Shown: positions 7,969-17,043 of the stretch, piece by piece
How the letters are laid out: each line of letters starts with the position of its first letter
Numbering within the stretch: the stretch's first letter is position 1
Assembly (NCBI GenBank): GCA_047921175.1
Contig: JBLRWQ010000001.1
Location: forward strand, 46,503 to 110,502
DNA from: T1Sed10-7 sp047921175
GTDB lineage: Bacteria; Actinomycetota; Nitriliruptoria; Nitriliruptorales; Nitriliruptoraceae
Direction of reading: 5' to 3'
DNA length: 64,000 nucleotides
Position numbers and translations under genes: made by a program
Notes under the pieces: generated by a model
What the model was told of the DNA's origin: nothing
What the model saw: the letters and a program-made list of their open reading frames with translations, nothing else
Databases searched by the model: none

Positions 7969-8711
7969 GTCGCCACCTCGCCCGCTCGCACGATCAGCCC
8001 GATCTGGCGGCCGCTGTCGGGATCGCGTCGATGGCTGAAGAACCGCTCGTCGTGGTGGGTGCAGGGCGGGCGGCTGGTGGCGATCCGCACGTCGAGGGCC
8101 GCCAGCTGCCGCAGGATCGCACCCGGCAGGTCGAGCGCCGGGGTGCCCCAGGTGGTCGTGGCACCGATGCCCGGCACCTGCTGCTCCGCGGCGTGCCGCA
8201 TCGGCTCGGGGACCTCGTAGCAGCAGGGCCCGATCGTCGGCCCGAGCGCGGCGTGGACGGCGGCGGCACCCGCGAGGCGCCGGAGCGCGGTCACCGTGGC
8301 GTCGACGACCCCGGCGAGCACCCCCGCGCGGCCGGCGTGGGCGACCCCGACAGCCCCGTCCGCCACCAGCAGCAGCGGCGCGCAGTCGGCGGTCTGGACC
8401 ACCAGCGGCCGGTCGGCGAGCGCGGTCACCGCACCGTCGACGCCACGCAGCTCCGTCCCCGGCGGGACCGAGGGGTCCACCACCGCCACCGCCGACCCGT
8501 GGACCTGGTGCAGCAGGTGCCAGGCGGACGCCCGTGTCCCGGTGGCCAGCGCGACCTGCTGCCGTGCCGCCGCGAGGTCGCGGGGACGATGCGGGCGCCG
8601 GTGCGCGAGGTTGCCGGGCTGGCCGACGCGCACGATCGCGGCCGAGCGATCCCGGCCGGTGAACGTGGCCCGGACCCCGGCCGGCAGGTCGACCTGCAGC
8701 AACTCGAGCAC
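7965..8711 (-). CDS. pgeF: YfiH/PgeF-family multicopper polyphenol oxidase-like protein
   Basis: 248 residues. Conserved metal-site segments are visible: H-Q-V-H-G near residue 68, T-A-D-C-A-P near 108, V-A-H-A-G near 122 and G-P-C-C-Y-E-V near 162. Members have been reported as purine nucleoside phosphorylases/adenosine deaminases and, in E. coli (PgeF), as correcting a wrong amino acid in peptidoglycan precursors. That would suit the dcw location. The usual A-H-A-G-W-R-G reads A-H-A-G-R-A-G here. The start is GTG 8711, 20 bases after the ftsZ stop. Its stop overlaps yggS. Confidence 0.9.
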   Translation of the reverse strand: MLELLQVDLPAGVRATFTGRDRSAAIVRVGQPGNLAHRRPHRPRDLAAARQQVALATGTRASAWHLLHQVHGSAVAVVDPSVPPGTELRGVDGAVTALADRPLVVQTADCAPLLLVADGAVGVAHAGRAGVLAGVVDATVTALRRLAGAAAVHAALGPTIGPCCYEVPEPMRHAAEQQVPGIGATTTWGTPALDLPGAILRQLAALDVRIATSRPPCTHHDERFFSHRRDPDSGRQIGLIVRAGEVAT

Positions 8712-8731
8712 GGCGGCGACGCCCTCGCTTG

Positions 8732-9886
8732 TCAGCGCAGGAACGAGGGCACGTCGAGGTCGTCCACGTCCTCGTCCTCCGCATCGCGCAGCAGGCGTGG
8801 CCGTGCGGCGGCTACCGGGGCGGCCTCGGGCTCGGGGGTGAAGACCTCCTCCTCCGGGTCGTCCTCGTCCTCGACCTCGACCGGCTCCGGGGCCGCCGCA
8901 GCAGCAGCCGGGGCCTCGGACGACGCGGCCTGCCGGTCGAACTTGTCGAAGCCGGCGGCGATGACGGTGACCTTGACCTCGTCGCCGAGGGAGTCGTCGA
9001 TGACGGCGCCGAAGATGATGTTGGCGTCCGGGTGGGCCGCCTTGGTGACCACATCGGCCGCCTCGTTGACCTCGAACAGCCCGAGGTCGCTCCCGCCGGC
9101 CAGCATCAGCAGGACGCCCTGCGCGCCGTCGATGGAGGCCTCGAGCAGCGGCGAGGAGATGGCCAGCTTGGCGGCCTCGAGCGACCGCGACTCGCCCCGG
9201 GCCTTCCCGATGCCCATCAGAGCGCTGCCCGCGTCGTTCATGACCGCGCGGACATCCGCGAAGTCGAGGTTGATCAGGCCCGGGGTGGTGATCAGGTCGG
9301 TGATGCCCTGGACACCCTGCAGCAGCACGTCGTCGGCCAGCCGGAAGGCCTGCACGACCGAGGTGTCGTTGTCGGAGATCTGGAGCAGCCGGTCGTTCGG
9401 GATGACGATCAGGGTGTCGACCTCGTCCTTGAGCTCGGCGATACCGTCCTCGGCCTGGGTCGAGCGGCGCCGGCCCTCGAAGGCGAAGGGGCGGGTCACG
9501 ACCCCGATCGTGAGTGCTCCGAGCTCCTTGGCGACCTGTGCCACCACCGGTGCCGCACCGGTGCCGGTCCCACCGCCCTCACCCGCGGTCACGAAGACCA
9601 TGTCGGCCCCCTTGAGCACCTCGAGCAGCTCCTCACGGTGGTCGTCGGCCGCCTGCCGGCCGATCACCGGGTCGGCACCGGCGCCGAGCCCACGCGTCAG
9701 ATCCCGGCCGATGTCCAGCTTCACGTCGGCATCCGACATCAGCAACGCCTGGGCATCGGTGTTGATGGCGATGAACTCGACACCGTGCAGCCCCGCGTCG
9801 ATCATGCGGTTCACGGCGTTGACCCCGCCGCCGCCGATGCCGACGACCTTGATGACGGCCAGGTAGTTGGTGGGTGCAGGCGCCAC
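8732..9886 (-). CDS. ftsZ: Cell division protein FtsZ
   Basis: Tubulin-like GTPase that forms the Z-ring. 384 residues. The GTPase signature G-G-G-T-G-T-G is at about 104-110, an early glycine loop G-I-G-G-G-G lies at 16-21, and the T7-loop segment (N-L-D-F-A-D-V-R) is present. After an acidic linker the protein ends in D-L-D-V-P-S-F-L-R, the conserved tail that binds SepF and FtsW in actinobacteria. GTG 9886 has a GAGGAGG Shine-Dalgarno about 7 bases upstream; further upstream codons lie in the promoter region. It is separated from ftsQ by 304 bases, so it probably has its own promoter. Confidence 0.98.
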   Translation of the reverse strand: MAPAPTNYLAVIKVVGIGGGGVNAVNRMIDAGLHGVEFIAINTDAQALLMSDADVKLDIGRDLTRGLGAGADPVIGRQAADDHREELLEVLKGADMVFVTAGEGGGTGTGAAPVVAQVAKELGALTIGVVTRPFAFEGRRRSTQAEDGIAELKDEVDTLIVIPNDRLLQISDNDTSVVQAFRLADDVLLQGVQGITDLITTPGLINLDFADVRAVMNDAGSALMGIGKARGESRSLEAAKLAISSPLLEASIDGAQGVLLMLAGGSDLGLFEVNEAADVVTKAAHPDANIIFGAVIDDSLGDEVKVTVIAAGFDKFDRQAASSEAPAAAAAAPEPVEVEDEDDPEEEVFTPEPEAAPVAAARPRLLRDAEDEDVDDLDVPSFLR

Positions 9887-10037
9887 GCGCGCCTCCTCGG
9901 TGCTCGTGCCACCCCCGGGATCGGGGCGGGTCGGTCGATGGGGTTGGTGCGGGGGTGGTGCGTCCACGGACGCGGGCCCTGGCGGCCGGTGCACGCCGTC
10001 CGCCACGGACGCCGGGGATCGGATCCCCGTCGCGAGC

Positions 10038-10073
10038 ACCTCAACCTCAGGTTGAGGTCTAGAGTTATGTCAA
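10038..10073 (-). promoter_or_regulatory. 21-bp palindrome and TTGACA element upstream of ftsZ
   Basis: A perfect inverted repeat, half-site ACCTCAACCT around a central C, occupies 10038-10058. On the minus strand TTGACA (10073-10068) lies 9 bases upstream of it. CCTCAA...TTGAGG is the style of operator bound by MerR-family regulators. In Corynebacterium a MerR-type regulator, FtsR, activates ftsZ, so an FtsR-like site is a reasonable guess. No convincing -10 hexamer was found. This lies in the 304-base gene-free stretch 9887-10190; nothing else was recognised there besides the ftsZ Shine-Dalgarno. Confidence 0.6.
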
Positions 10074-10190
10074 CCTCCAGTGGACGGTAGCCCCCGGCCA
10101 CCGCGAGGGTCAAGCGGGGACGGCCACGTGCTCCAGGCGGGGATCGCCGCACACCCCCGCACCGGCCGGAAGGGGTCCCTACGCGGGCCC

Positions 10191-10958
10191 TCAGGGCGAG
10201 ACGACGACGGGTGCGCCGGGTGCACGGACGTCGATCACGTCGACGGGGACCTCACCGACGTCGGCCAGCACCGCGCCGAGCGCGCGGACCTTCTCGTCCA
10301 CCCGCACCGCCCGGCCGAACCGCACGTCGATACCGGAGCTGAGCGTCAGCGTCAGCTCGTCCGGTCCGGCGGCGCGGTAGCGGACGACCTCGGCGCGCAG
10401 GGATCCCGACAGGCCGCGCCAGACCGCGACCGCGTTGGTCAGCGTGGGATCGTCCGCCGCCGTGGCACCGACCGGTGGTGGTGGGCCGGGCAGCTCGATC
10501 ACCGGCAGGGTGGCCCCCGGTTCCTCCTGTGGACCGACCTCGTCGATCAGCACGCCGTCGCGATCGACGAACCGGCGTTCCCCCTCCCCCACGACCACCA
10601 GCGCCGGCTCCCGCTCCTCCACGACCAGCGCCACGGTCAGGGGATCGACGCGCCAGGCCTCCGCGGTGCGCACCAGCGGCAGTCCCTGCTCCACCCGCGC
10701 CGCGGCCTGCGCGAGCTGCAACCGCAGGGTCGAGGTGCCGAGCTCGAGCCCGCTGGCGGCCCGGACCTGGTCGGGTTCCAGCCGCTGGGTCCCGGCGACC
10801 TGGACCTCCGCGAGGGCCACCAGCGAGCTGCGCTCGACGAGCACGAGCGCGATCACCGCGAGCACGGCCGCCAGCACCCACCGGGTGCGCGCGAGCCGTG
10901 CGCGACGCCGGTCCTCGCGGACCGTCGCCCGCCGGGCGGCGATGCGGTCGTCGATCAT
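10191..10958 (-). CDS. ftsQ: Cell division protein FtsQ
   Basis: 255 residues with a short basic cytoplasmic tail, one membrane segment (about 27-44, W-V-L-A-A-V-L-A-V-I-A-L-V-L-V) and a POTRA domain (about 48-118) starting V-A-L-A-E-V-Q-V-A-G-T-Q-R-L. The FtsQ/DivIB C-terminal domain follows. It scaffolds FtsL/FtsB and FtsWI at the septum. The ATG (10958) overlaps the murB stop (ATGA). It ends the chain of eight consecutive overlapping genes. Confidence 0.92.
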   Translation of the reverse strand: MIDDRIAARRATVREDRRRARLARTRWVLAAVLAVIALVLVERSSLVALAEVQVAGTQRLEPDQVRAASGLELGTSTLRLQLAQAAARVEQGLPLVRTAEAWRVDPLTVALVVEEREPALVVVGEGERRFVDRDGVLIDEVGPQEEPGATLPVIELPGPPPPVGATAADDPTLTNAVAVWRGLSGSLRAEVVRYRAAGPDELTLTLSSGIDVRFGRAVRVDEKVRALGAVLADVGEVPVDVIDVRAPGAPVVVSP

Positions 10959-11917
10959 GCGGCGGGTCCCGCTCCGCGGTCCGGCGTGAGCGCGGCGGCG
11001 TCGACCTCGACCGCACCGAGCCGTTGCACCTCGGGGTGGAGCTCGATCCCGAACCGCGCGGTGACCTCGGTCTGCACCAGTGCGATGAGGGTGGCGACGT
11101 CGCTGGCCGTGGCGCCGGGCCGGGTCACGATGAAGTTGGCATGCCGCGTGGAGACCTCCGCCCCACCGATGCGCCGTCCCTTGAGGCCCGCGGCGTCGAT
11201 CAGGCGGCCGGCGCTGTCCCCCGGCGGGTTGGTGAAGACCGACCCGCAGTTGGGCTGGTTCAGCGGCTGGTGGGTGCGGCGCCAGGTCCGGATGCGGTCG
11301 ATGCGGGCCCGTTCCTCGGTCGGGTCGCCGGGGTCGAGCTGCAGCGTCGCGGCCACCACGACCGCGTCCGAGGGCAGCTGGCTCGAGCGGTAGGCGAGCC
11401 CGAGGAGCCCGGCCGGCCACTGCTCGCGGGTCCCGGTGCTGAGGCGGACCAGCTCGGCCTCGACCAGGTGGTCGACCATGGCGCCACCGTGGGCGCCGGC
11501 GTTCATGCGCACCGCCCCGCCGACGGTGCCGGGCACCGAGCAGGCCCAGGCGAACCCCGTGTAGCCCGCGTCCGCGAGCTGCACGGCGAGCGTCGGCAGC
11601 GGTTCGGCGGCGCCGACGTGGACCTCCGGCCCGCCCGTGCGCAGGCCGCGGTAGCCGCGGCCGAGCACGATGGCGACCCCGGGCCAGCCCGCATCCGCGA
11701 CCAGCAGGTTCGAACCCCGGCCGATCACGGCCCAGGGCAGCCCGTGCGCACGGGTCACCGCGCCGACCGCCGCCAGGTCGCGATCCGACTCGGCGACGAC
11801 CAGCACCCGAGCCGACCCGCCGACCTTCAGCGTGGTGCCCGGCGCCAGCGGTGCATCCGCACGGACCTCGCCACCGCAGCGGGCCGCCAGCTCGACCGCG
11901 ACCGGATCGGGGGTCAC
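10955..11917 (-). CDS. murB: UDP-N-acetylenolpyruvoylglucosamine reductase
   Basis: FAD enzyme that reduces UDP-GlcNAc-enolpyruvate to UDP-MurNAc. 320 residues. The FAD-binding part shows T-L-K-V-G-G-S-A and V-I-G-R-G-S-N-L-L-V-A-D-A-G. The C-terminal part has the catalytic Ser motif N-C-G-S-V-F-T-N-P (actinobacterial type I MurB), then G-L-K-G-R-R-I-G-G-A-E-V-S and H-A-N-F-I-V. 4-base overlaps with murC and ftsQ set both ends. Its antisense strand contains a tRNA T-arm look-alike (see rejected items). Confidence 0.96.
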   Translation of the reverse strand: MTPDPVAVELAARCGGEVRADAPLAPGTTLKVGGSARVLVVAESDRDLAAVGAVTRAHGLPWAVIGRGSNLLVADAGWPGVAIVLGRGYRGLRTGGPEVHVGAAEPLPTLAVQLADAGYTGFAWACSVPGTVGGAVRMNAGAHGGAMVDHLVEAELVRLSTGTREQWPAGLLGLAYRSSQLPSDAVVVAATLQLDPGDPTEERARIDRIRTWRRTHQPLNQPNCGSVFTNPPGDSAGRLIDAAGLKGRRIGGAEVSTRHANFIVTRPGATASDVATLIALVQTEVTARFGIELHPEVQRLGAVEVDAAALTPDRGAGPAA

Positions 11918-13281
11918 CGGCCCGCCAGGAGGCGTTCCAGGAGGGCCGGCCCCACGGTGGTCACGTCCCCGGCCCCGGTGGTCAGCACCAGGTCACCGGA
12001 TCGGGTGACCTGGACAAGCTCCTCGAGCGCCTCACCCAGGCTCGGGCGGTACACGACGCTCGCCCCGGCGTCCTCGGCGGCGTCGGCGACCAGCTTGCCG
12101 CTGACCCCGGGGACCGGCCGCTCGGTCGAGCCGTAGACGTCGGTGACGACCACCAGGTCGGCGGCCGCGGCGGCCCGACCGAGCTCGGCACCGAAGACCT
12201 GGGTGCGGGTGTAGCGGTGCGGCTGGACCAGCACGACGACCCGCTCCGGACCGAGCTGCCGGGCTGCGGCCAGCGTCGCCCGCAGCTCGGTGGGATGGTG
12301 GGCGTAGTCGTCGACCACCTCGACACCCGCGACCACCCCGAGCCGCTGGAAGCGACGGGCGGCGCCGGTGAAGGCGGCCAGCCCGCGGGCCGCCGCGGCC
12401 ACGTCGGCACCGAGCAGGTGACAGACCGCCAGGGCGGCGGTGGCGTTGCGCAGGTTGTGGGCCCCCGGCACGGACAGCGCGAGCGGCGTCACCTCGCTGC
12501 CATCGATGCGCACCACGGTCCCGTCACGGCCGGGGACCAGGCGGACCTGCGCGCCGGGTGACTCCCCGTAGGTCACCACCGGCGCGTCGATCCGGTCCGC
12601 CAGCCAGGCCGAGCCGGGGTCGTCGAGGCAGAGCACCGCGGGTGCGCCCGGGGCACGGCGATCGAGGAAGCCGAGGAAGGCCTCCCGGACCGCGTCGAGG
12701 TCATCGAACTCATCCACGTGATCGTGCTCGAGGTTGGTCACGACGGCCACATCCGGCCGGTAGACGAGGAAGGAGCGGTCGGACTCGTCCGCCTCCGCGA
12801 CGAAGGTGCCGTCGGTCCCGGCGTGGGCGTTGGTGCCGCTCTCGTTGAGCGACCCGCCGATCGCGAAGCTCGGGTCCCCACCGGCGGCCTGCAGGCCGAT
12901 CACCACCATCGAGGTGGTGGTGGTCTTGCCGTGGGTCCCGGCGACGAGCACGGCCTGCTCGTTCGTCATCAGCTGCGCCAGCAGCTCGGCCCGGCGGAGC
13001 AGGACCCGCCTGCCACGTCGTGCCGCCTCCACCTCCGGGTTGGTGACCGGCACGGCCGAGGAGGTCACCACCACCTCGGCGTCACCGAGGTTGTCGGCGT
13101 GGTGCCCGACGTGGATCTCGGCGCCGAGCACCCGCAGTTCCTGGAGCGCCCGGCCGTCGCGCAGATCGGACCCCGACACCCGGTGACCGCGGACGAGCAG
13201 GATCCGGGCCAGCCCGGACATGCCCGCCCCGCCGATGCCGACCAGGTGGACGTGGGAGCCGGGGACGAGCGGACCGATCAC
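11914..13281 (-). CDS. murC: UDP-N-acetylmuramate--L-alanine ligase
   Basis: ATP-dependent first amino-acid addition to UDP-MurNAc. 455 residues. The N-terminal Rossmann domain has H-L-V-G-I-G-G-A-G-M-S-G, the ATP loop G-T-H-G-K-T-T-T lies near 115-122, and the central segment N-L-E-H-D-H-V-D is typical of MurC. The C-terminal ligase domain has D-D-Y-A-H-H-P-T-E. GTG 13281 overlaps murG and the stop overlaps murB, each by 4 bases. Confidence 0.97.
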   Translation of the reverse strand: MIGPLVPGSHVHLVGIGGAGMSGLARILLVRGHRVSGSDLRDGRALQELRVLGAEIHVGHHADNLGDAEVVVTSSAVPVTNPEVEAARRGRRVLLRRAELLAQLMTNEQAVLVAGTHGKTTTTSMVVIGLQAAGGDPSFAIGGSLNESGTNAHAGTDGTFVAEADESDRSFLVYRPDVAVVTNLEHDHVDEFDDLDAVREAFLGFLDRRAPGAPAVLCLDDPGSAWLADRIDAPVVTYGESPGAQVRLVPGRDGTVVRIDGSEVTPLALSVPGAHNLRNATAALAVCHLLGADVAAAARGLAAFTGAARRFQRLGVVAGVEVVDDYAHHPTELRATLAAARQLGPERVVVLVQPHRYTRTQVFGAELGRAAAAADLVVVTDVYGSTERPVPGVSGKLVADAAEDAGASVVYRPSLGEALEELVQVTRSGDLVLTTGAGDVTTVGPALLERLLAGR

Positions 13282-14417
13282 GGGTGCACCCCCTGGGGCA
13301 CGAGGTCGAGCAGGAGCCGGGCGACCGCCTCGGCGGCGTCGGGCCGGCCGAAAGCGCGCGCGGCGCGCGCCATCGCGCGGGCCGCGGTGGCGTCGTCGAA
13401 CAGCGGGGCGACCGCCGCCACGAGGCTGGCGCCGTCGAGCTCGTCGTCCTCCACGAGCACGGCGCCGCCGACCCGCTGCAGCGCGGCGGCGTTCTCCCGC
13501 TGATGGTCGGCGGTGGCGTGCGGGTACGGGACCAGGACCGAGGGGATCCCGAGCACGGTCAGCTCGGCGATCGAGGTGGCACCGGCCCGGCAGATCACCA
13601 CGTCCGCCGCGGCGTAGGCCGCGGCCATGTCGTCGAGGAAGCCGACGGTGCGGACCGCGGGTCCGTCCGGATGGCGGCTGCGGGCCTCCTCCCAGTCGCG
13701 TTCCACGGCCTCGAGCCCCGCGTGCCCGGTGGCGTGCAGGACCTGCAGGTCGCGTCCCTCCCAGCGTCCGTGCGCGTCCACCACCGCCCGGTTGATGCGG
13801 CGCGCCCCCTGGCTACCGCCGAACACGAGCAGCGTGGGCCGCTCCGGGTCGAGCCCGAGGGCCTGCCGGGCGTCGCGCCGCCGCGCGGCGCGGTCGAGCT
13901 GCAGGACGTCGGAGCGGACGGGGTTGCCGGTCACCACGCAACGTTCCTGGTACCGGAAGCGGGGCACCGAGCCGGGGAAGGTCACCGCGATCCGGTCCGC
14001 CCAGCGGGCCGCCACCCGGTTCGTCAGCCCCGGCACGCTGTTCTGCTCGTGGATCACCGTCGGGAGCTGCTCGCGGAACGCGGCCCGGTTGAGCGGGAAG
14101 GAGACGTAGCCACCGAAGCTGACCGCGGCGACCGCGTGGCGCGACACGATCAGCTCGCGACAGGCGCGGATCCCGCGGCGCAGGGCCGCGGGTACCGCCA
14201 GCAGGGCCGGTGACGGCCGGCGCGGGATCGACGCGGCGTCGATCGTCACGAGCTCGAAGCCGGCCTCGGGGACCAGGCGCGCCTCGAGCCGGTCCTCGAC
14301 GCCGACGAACACCGGGGTGACATCGTCGGCGAGCCGGGTCAGCGCACGGGCGACGGCGACCGCGGGGAAGACGTGGCCGGCGGTCCCTCCTCCTGCCAGC
14401 AGGATCGTTCGGGTCAC
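13278..14417 (-). CDS. murG: UDP-GlcNAc:undecaprenyl-PP-MurNAc-pentapeptide GlcNAc transferase
   Basis: Makes lipid II from lipid I on the inner membrane face. 379 residues, GT-B fold. Glycine loops L-L-A-G-G-G-T-A-G-H and S-F-G-G-Y are in the N-terminal half. H-E-Q-N-S-V-P-G-L-T-N-R and the C-terminal G-G-S-Q-G-A-R-R-I-N and R-A-G-A-T-S-I-A-E-L-T motifs are clear. It lies between ftsW and murC with 4-base overlaps. Confidence 0.97.
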   Translation of the reverse strand: MTRTILLAGGGTAGHVFPAVAVARALTRLADDVTPVFVGVEDRLEARLVPEAGFELVTIDAASIPRRPSPALLAVPAALRRGIRACRELIVSRHAVAAVSFGGYVSFPLNRAAFREQLPTVIHEQNSVPGLTNRVAARWADRIAVTFPGSVPRFRYQERCVVTGNPVRSDVLQLDRAARRRDARQALGLDPERPTLLVFGGSQGARRINRAVVDAHGRWEGRDLQVLHATGHAGLEAVERDWEEARSRHPDGPAVRTVGFLDDMAAAYAAADVVICRAGATSIAELTVLGIPSVLVPYPHATADHQRENAAALQRVGGAVLVEDDELDGASLVAAVAPLFDDATAARAMARAARAFGRPDAAEAVARLLLDLVPQGVHP

Positions 14418-15631
14418 GGACGGCCTCCGAGCGGCGGGGTACCGGCGGCCGGGTCCGGCCGCCGGGCGATCGCCACCAGGATGCCGAGTGCGAGCAGGGT
14501 CGACAGCAACGAGGACCCACCGACGGACACCAGCGGCAGCGTCACGCCGGTGATCGGCAGCAGCCCGATCACCGTCGCGATGTTGACCAGCGCCTGCCCG
14601 ACGATCCAGACGGTGATCGCGAGCCCCACGGTCCGACCGAAGCCGTCCGTCGCCGCGTAGGAGACCTTGAGCCCCACGTACAGCAGCGCGGTGAACAGCA
14701 GCAGGGTGGTCAGGGCACCGACCAGGCCGAGCTCCTCACCGATGACCGCGAAGATGAAATCGGTGTCGGCGTTGGGGATGAAGTGCCACTTGCCGCGCGA
14801 CGACCCGAGCCCGACCCCGAAGGTCCCACCCGAGCCGAGCGCGTAGCGCGACTGCAGCAGCTGGAAGCCCTCCTCGAGGGGGTAGCGCTCCGGCCAGAGC
14901 CAGCCACGGATCCGGGCCACCCGGTAGGGCGCGATCGCCGCCAGGGCCGCGATCGACAGCAACCCGGTGAGCATCGCCGCGAGGACGTAGCGACCCTTGA
15001 GCCCCTCGACCCACAGGACGGCACTGACGATCAGGGCCAGCAGGATCGTCGTGCCGAGGTCGGGCTGGGCCAGCACCAGCAGGCCGAGCAGGACCAGCAA
15101 GGGGAGCGCCGGCACCAGCAGGTGCTCGGTCGTGTGGGGTGTCCCGTCACGGGGACGTTTGCGCTCCAGCACGTCCGCCAGCCACAGCAGCGTGGCCAGC
15201 TTGGCCAGCTCCGAGGGTTGGATCGACAGCGGGCCGATACCCAGCCACCGGGTCGAGCCGTAGCGGGTCTCCCCGACCCCGGGCACCAGCAGCAGCACCA
15301 GGCCGAGCAGGGCCAGCAGCAACAGGGGCCACGACAGCCCTCGCCACAGGCGGTGGTCGAAGCGGGCCGCGATCACGAACGCGACCGCGCCGAGCACCGC
15401 CCAGCCGGCCTGCCGGCGGAAGACCGCGAAGGGGTCACCGGCCTCCGCGGCCGGGACGAAGGAGGCCGAGAAGCTCATGACCAGGCCGAGCAGCAGCAGC
15501 AGGGCGGTCAGCACGGTGACCGCGGTGGCGTCCCCGCTCCACGGCCCGGGTCGCCATCGCGCCCGCAGCCGCTGCCAGCGGGTGGCGGGCGGTGCCGGCT
15601 GTGGGCGTCCGACCGCGTCCTCGATGCTCAC
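14414..15631 (-). CDS. ftsW: SEDS glycosyltransferase FtsW
   Basis: 405 residues with about ten membrane segments. SEDS polymerase that polymerises lipid II at the septum with FtsI. Typical motifs are F-A-R/A-A-R-F-D-H, G-P-L-S-I-Q-P-S-E-L-A-K-L near residue 150, Q-P-D-L-G-T-T near 200 and the C-terminal G-L-L-P-I-T-G-V-T-L-P-L-V-S-V-G-G-S-S. GTG 15631 was chosen because it overlaps the murD stop (GTGA); the frame is open further upstream, inside murD. Confidence 0.96.
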   Translation of the reverse strand: MSIEDAVGRPQPAPPATRWQRLRARWRPGPWSGDATAVTVLTALLLLLGLVMSFSASFVPAAEAGDPFAVFRRQAGWAVLGAVAFVIAARFDHRLWRGLSWPLLLLALLGLVLLLVPGVGETRYGSTRWLGIGPLSIQPSELAKLATLLWLADVLERKRPRDGTPHTTEHLLVPALPLLVLLGLLVLAQPDLGTTILLALIVSAVLWVEGLKGRYVLAAMLTGLLSIAALAAIAPYRVARIRGWLWPERYPLEEGFQLLQSRYALGSGGTFGVGLGSSRGKWHFIPNADTDFIFAVIGEELGLVGALTTLLLFTALLYVGLKVSYAATDGFGRTVGLAITVWIVGQALVNIATVIGLLPITGVTLPLVSVGGSSLLSTLLALGILVAIARRPDPAAGTPPLGGRP

Positions 15632-17043
15632 GAGGGGACCTCCTCGGTGGCTGCCGCCGCGGCGACACGACGGGCGGCGGCGATGAAGACCTCGCCGCGG
15701 TGCGCGTAGCTGTCGAACTGGTCGAAGGAGGCGCAGGCGGGCGCCAGCAGCACGGTGTCCCCCGGCGCGGCGAGCCGGGCCGCGCGCGCGACGGCCTCGT
15801 CCAGATCCGCGGCGTGCGACCACGGGATCCCGGCCCGGTCGCAGACCGCAGCGAGCTCCTCGGCCGCCGTGCCGATCAGCACGGCCGCACGGACCTCACC
15901 GAGGACCTCGGCCAGGGGGCTGAGGTCGACGCCCTTGCTGAGCCCACCCGCGATCCACACCGTGGGGCCTGCGCTGGACAGCGCAGCCATGGCCGCGTGG
16001 ACGTTCGTGGCCTTGGAGTCGTCGACGTAGCGCTCCCCCCGGGGCCCGATCGCCACGGTGCGGAAGCGGTGCGCACCGGGGCGCAACGACCGGGCGGCCG
16101 CGGCCACACCGGTGAGCGCAGCGCCCGCCAGCAGCGCCGCGGTGCCCGCCGCGGCCACGTTGGCGACGCGGTGCCGCGGGACGGGGCCGTCCTGGTCGGC
16201 CAGGTCGGCCACCGCGACCAGGTCCTCCTCGACACGGTCGTCGCACCAGACCAGCAGGCCCTGGCGATCGTCAGGTCGCCAGCCCACGCCGACCGGGACG
16301 CGTCGGTCGGTGGCGAAACCGGCGTCGCGCGCGTCGCCCTGCCCGGCCCGGACCGACGCGGCGACGGGATCGTCGGCCGGGAGCACGGCCCAGTCCTCAC
16401 GGGTCTGGGTGGCGAACAGGCGGGCCTTGGCGGCCCGGTAGCCGGCCAGGTCCCCGTGCCAGTCGAGGTGGTCCGGAGCGAGGTTGGTGAGCACCGCGAC
16501 CTCGGCGTGCAGGGCATCGACGAAGCGGAGCTGGAAGCTCGACAGCTCGGCGACGAGCACGGCGTCCGCCGCGCTGGCGGCCGCGGCCTCGCTGACGGGG
16601 ATGCCGATGTTCCCGCAGGCCACGGTCTCGAGCCCCCCGGCCCGCCCCATGGCGGCCAGCAGCTCCGTGGTGGAGGTCTTGCCGTTCGTGCCGGTCACCG
16701 CGAGCAGCCGGCGGGGATGACGGCGGAGCGCCAGCTCCGGCTCCGACCACACCGCGAGCCCGATGGCCAGCGCCCGGCTGAGCGCCGCGGCGTGCTCCGG
16801 CACACCGGGCGACGGCACGACGAGGTCGAGGCCCGCGTGGACGAGGTCGACGGCGGGCCGGCCGGCGACGAGCTCGATGCCCGGCTGCGGCGCGGGCGGT
16901 GGCCCCTCGGCCTCCTCCACCAGGGTGACCTCGACGCCGGCCTCGACGAGCAGGCGTGCCGCGGCCAGCCCGGACCGGCCGGCGCCGATGACCAGGGCGC
17001 GGCGCACCCCCAGGGGCCGGGGCGGGGCGGCGGGCACGCTCAT
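15628..17043 (-). CDS. murD: UDP-N-acetylmuramoyl-L-alanine--D-glutamate ligase
   Basis: 471 residues. Adds D-Glu to UDP-MurNAc-L-Ala. The Rossmann-like start is A-L-V-I-G-A-G-R-S-G-L-A, the ATP loop G-T-N-G-K-T-S-T-T lies near 116-124, and N-L-A-P-D-H-L-D-W-H is the central ligase motif. The C-terminal D-D-S-K-A-T-N and L-L-A-P-A-C-A-S-F-D-Q-F are diagnostic for MurD. ATG 17043 overlaps the mraY stop by 4 bases and the stop overlaps ftsW. Confidence 0.97.
   Translation of the reverse strand: MSVPAAPPRPLGVRRALVIGAGRSGLAAARLLVEAGVEVTLVEEAEGPPPAPQPGIELVAGRPAVDLVHAGLDLVVPSPGVPEHAAALSRALAIGLAVWSEPELALRRHPRRLLAVTGTNGKTSTTELLAAMGRAGGLETVACGNIGIPVSEAAAASAADAVLVAELSSFQLRFVDALHAEVAVLTNLAPDHLDWHGDLAGYRAAKARLFATQTREDWAVLPADDPVAASVRAGQGDARDAGFATDRRVPVGVGWRPDDRQGLLVWCDDRVEEDLVAVADLADQDGPVPRHRVANVAAAGTAALLAGAALTGVAAAARSLRPGAHRFRTVAIGPRGERYVDDSKATNVHAAMAALSSAGPTVWIAGGLSKGVDLSPLAEVLGEVRAAVLIGTAAEELAAVCDRAGIPWSHAADLDEAVARAARLAAPGDTVLLAPACASFDQFDSYAHRGEVFIAAARRVAAAAATEEVPS

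Noticed and set aside
11704..11718. tRNA T-arm look-alike (GGTTCGAACCCCGG type)
   Set aside because: It lies inside murB, encoding the conserved R-G-S-N-L-L segment on the other strand; no cloverleaf or acceptor stem around it.
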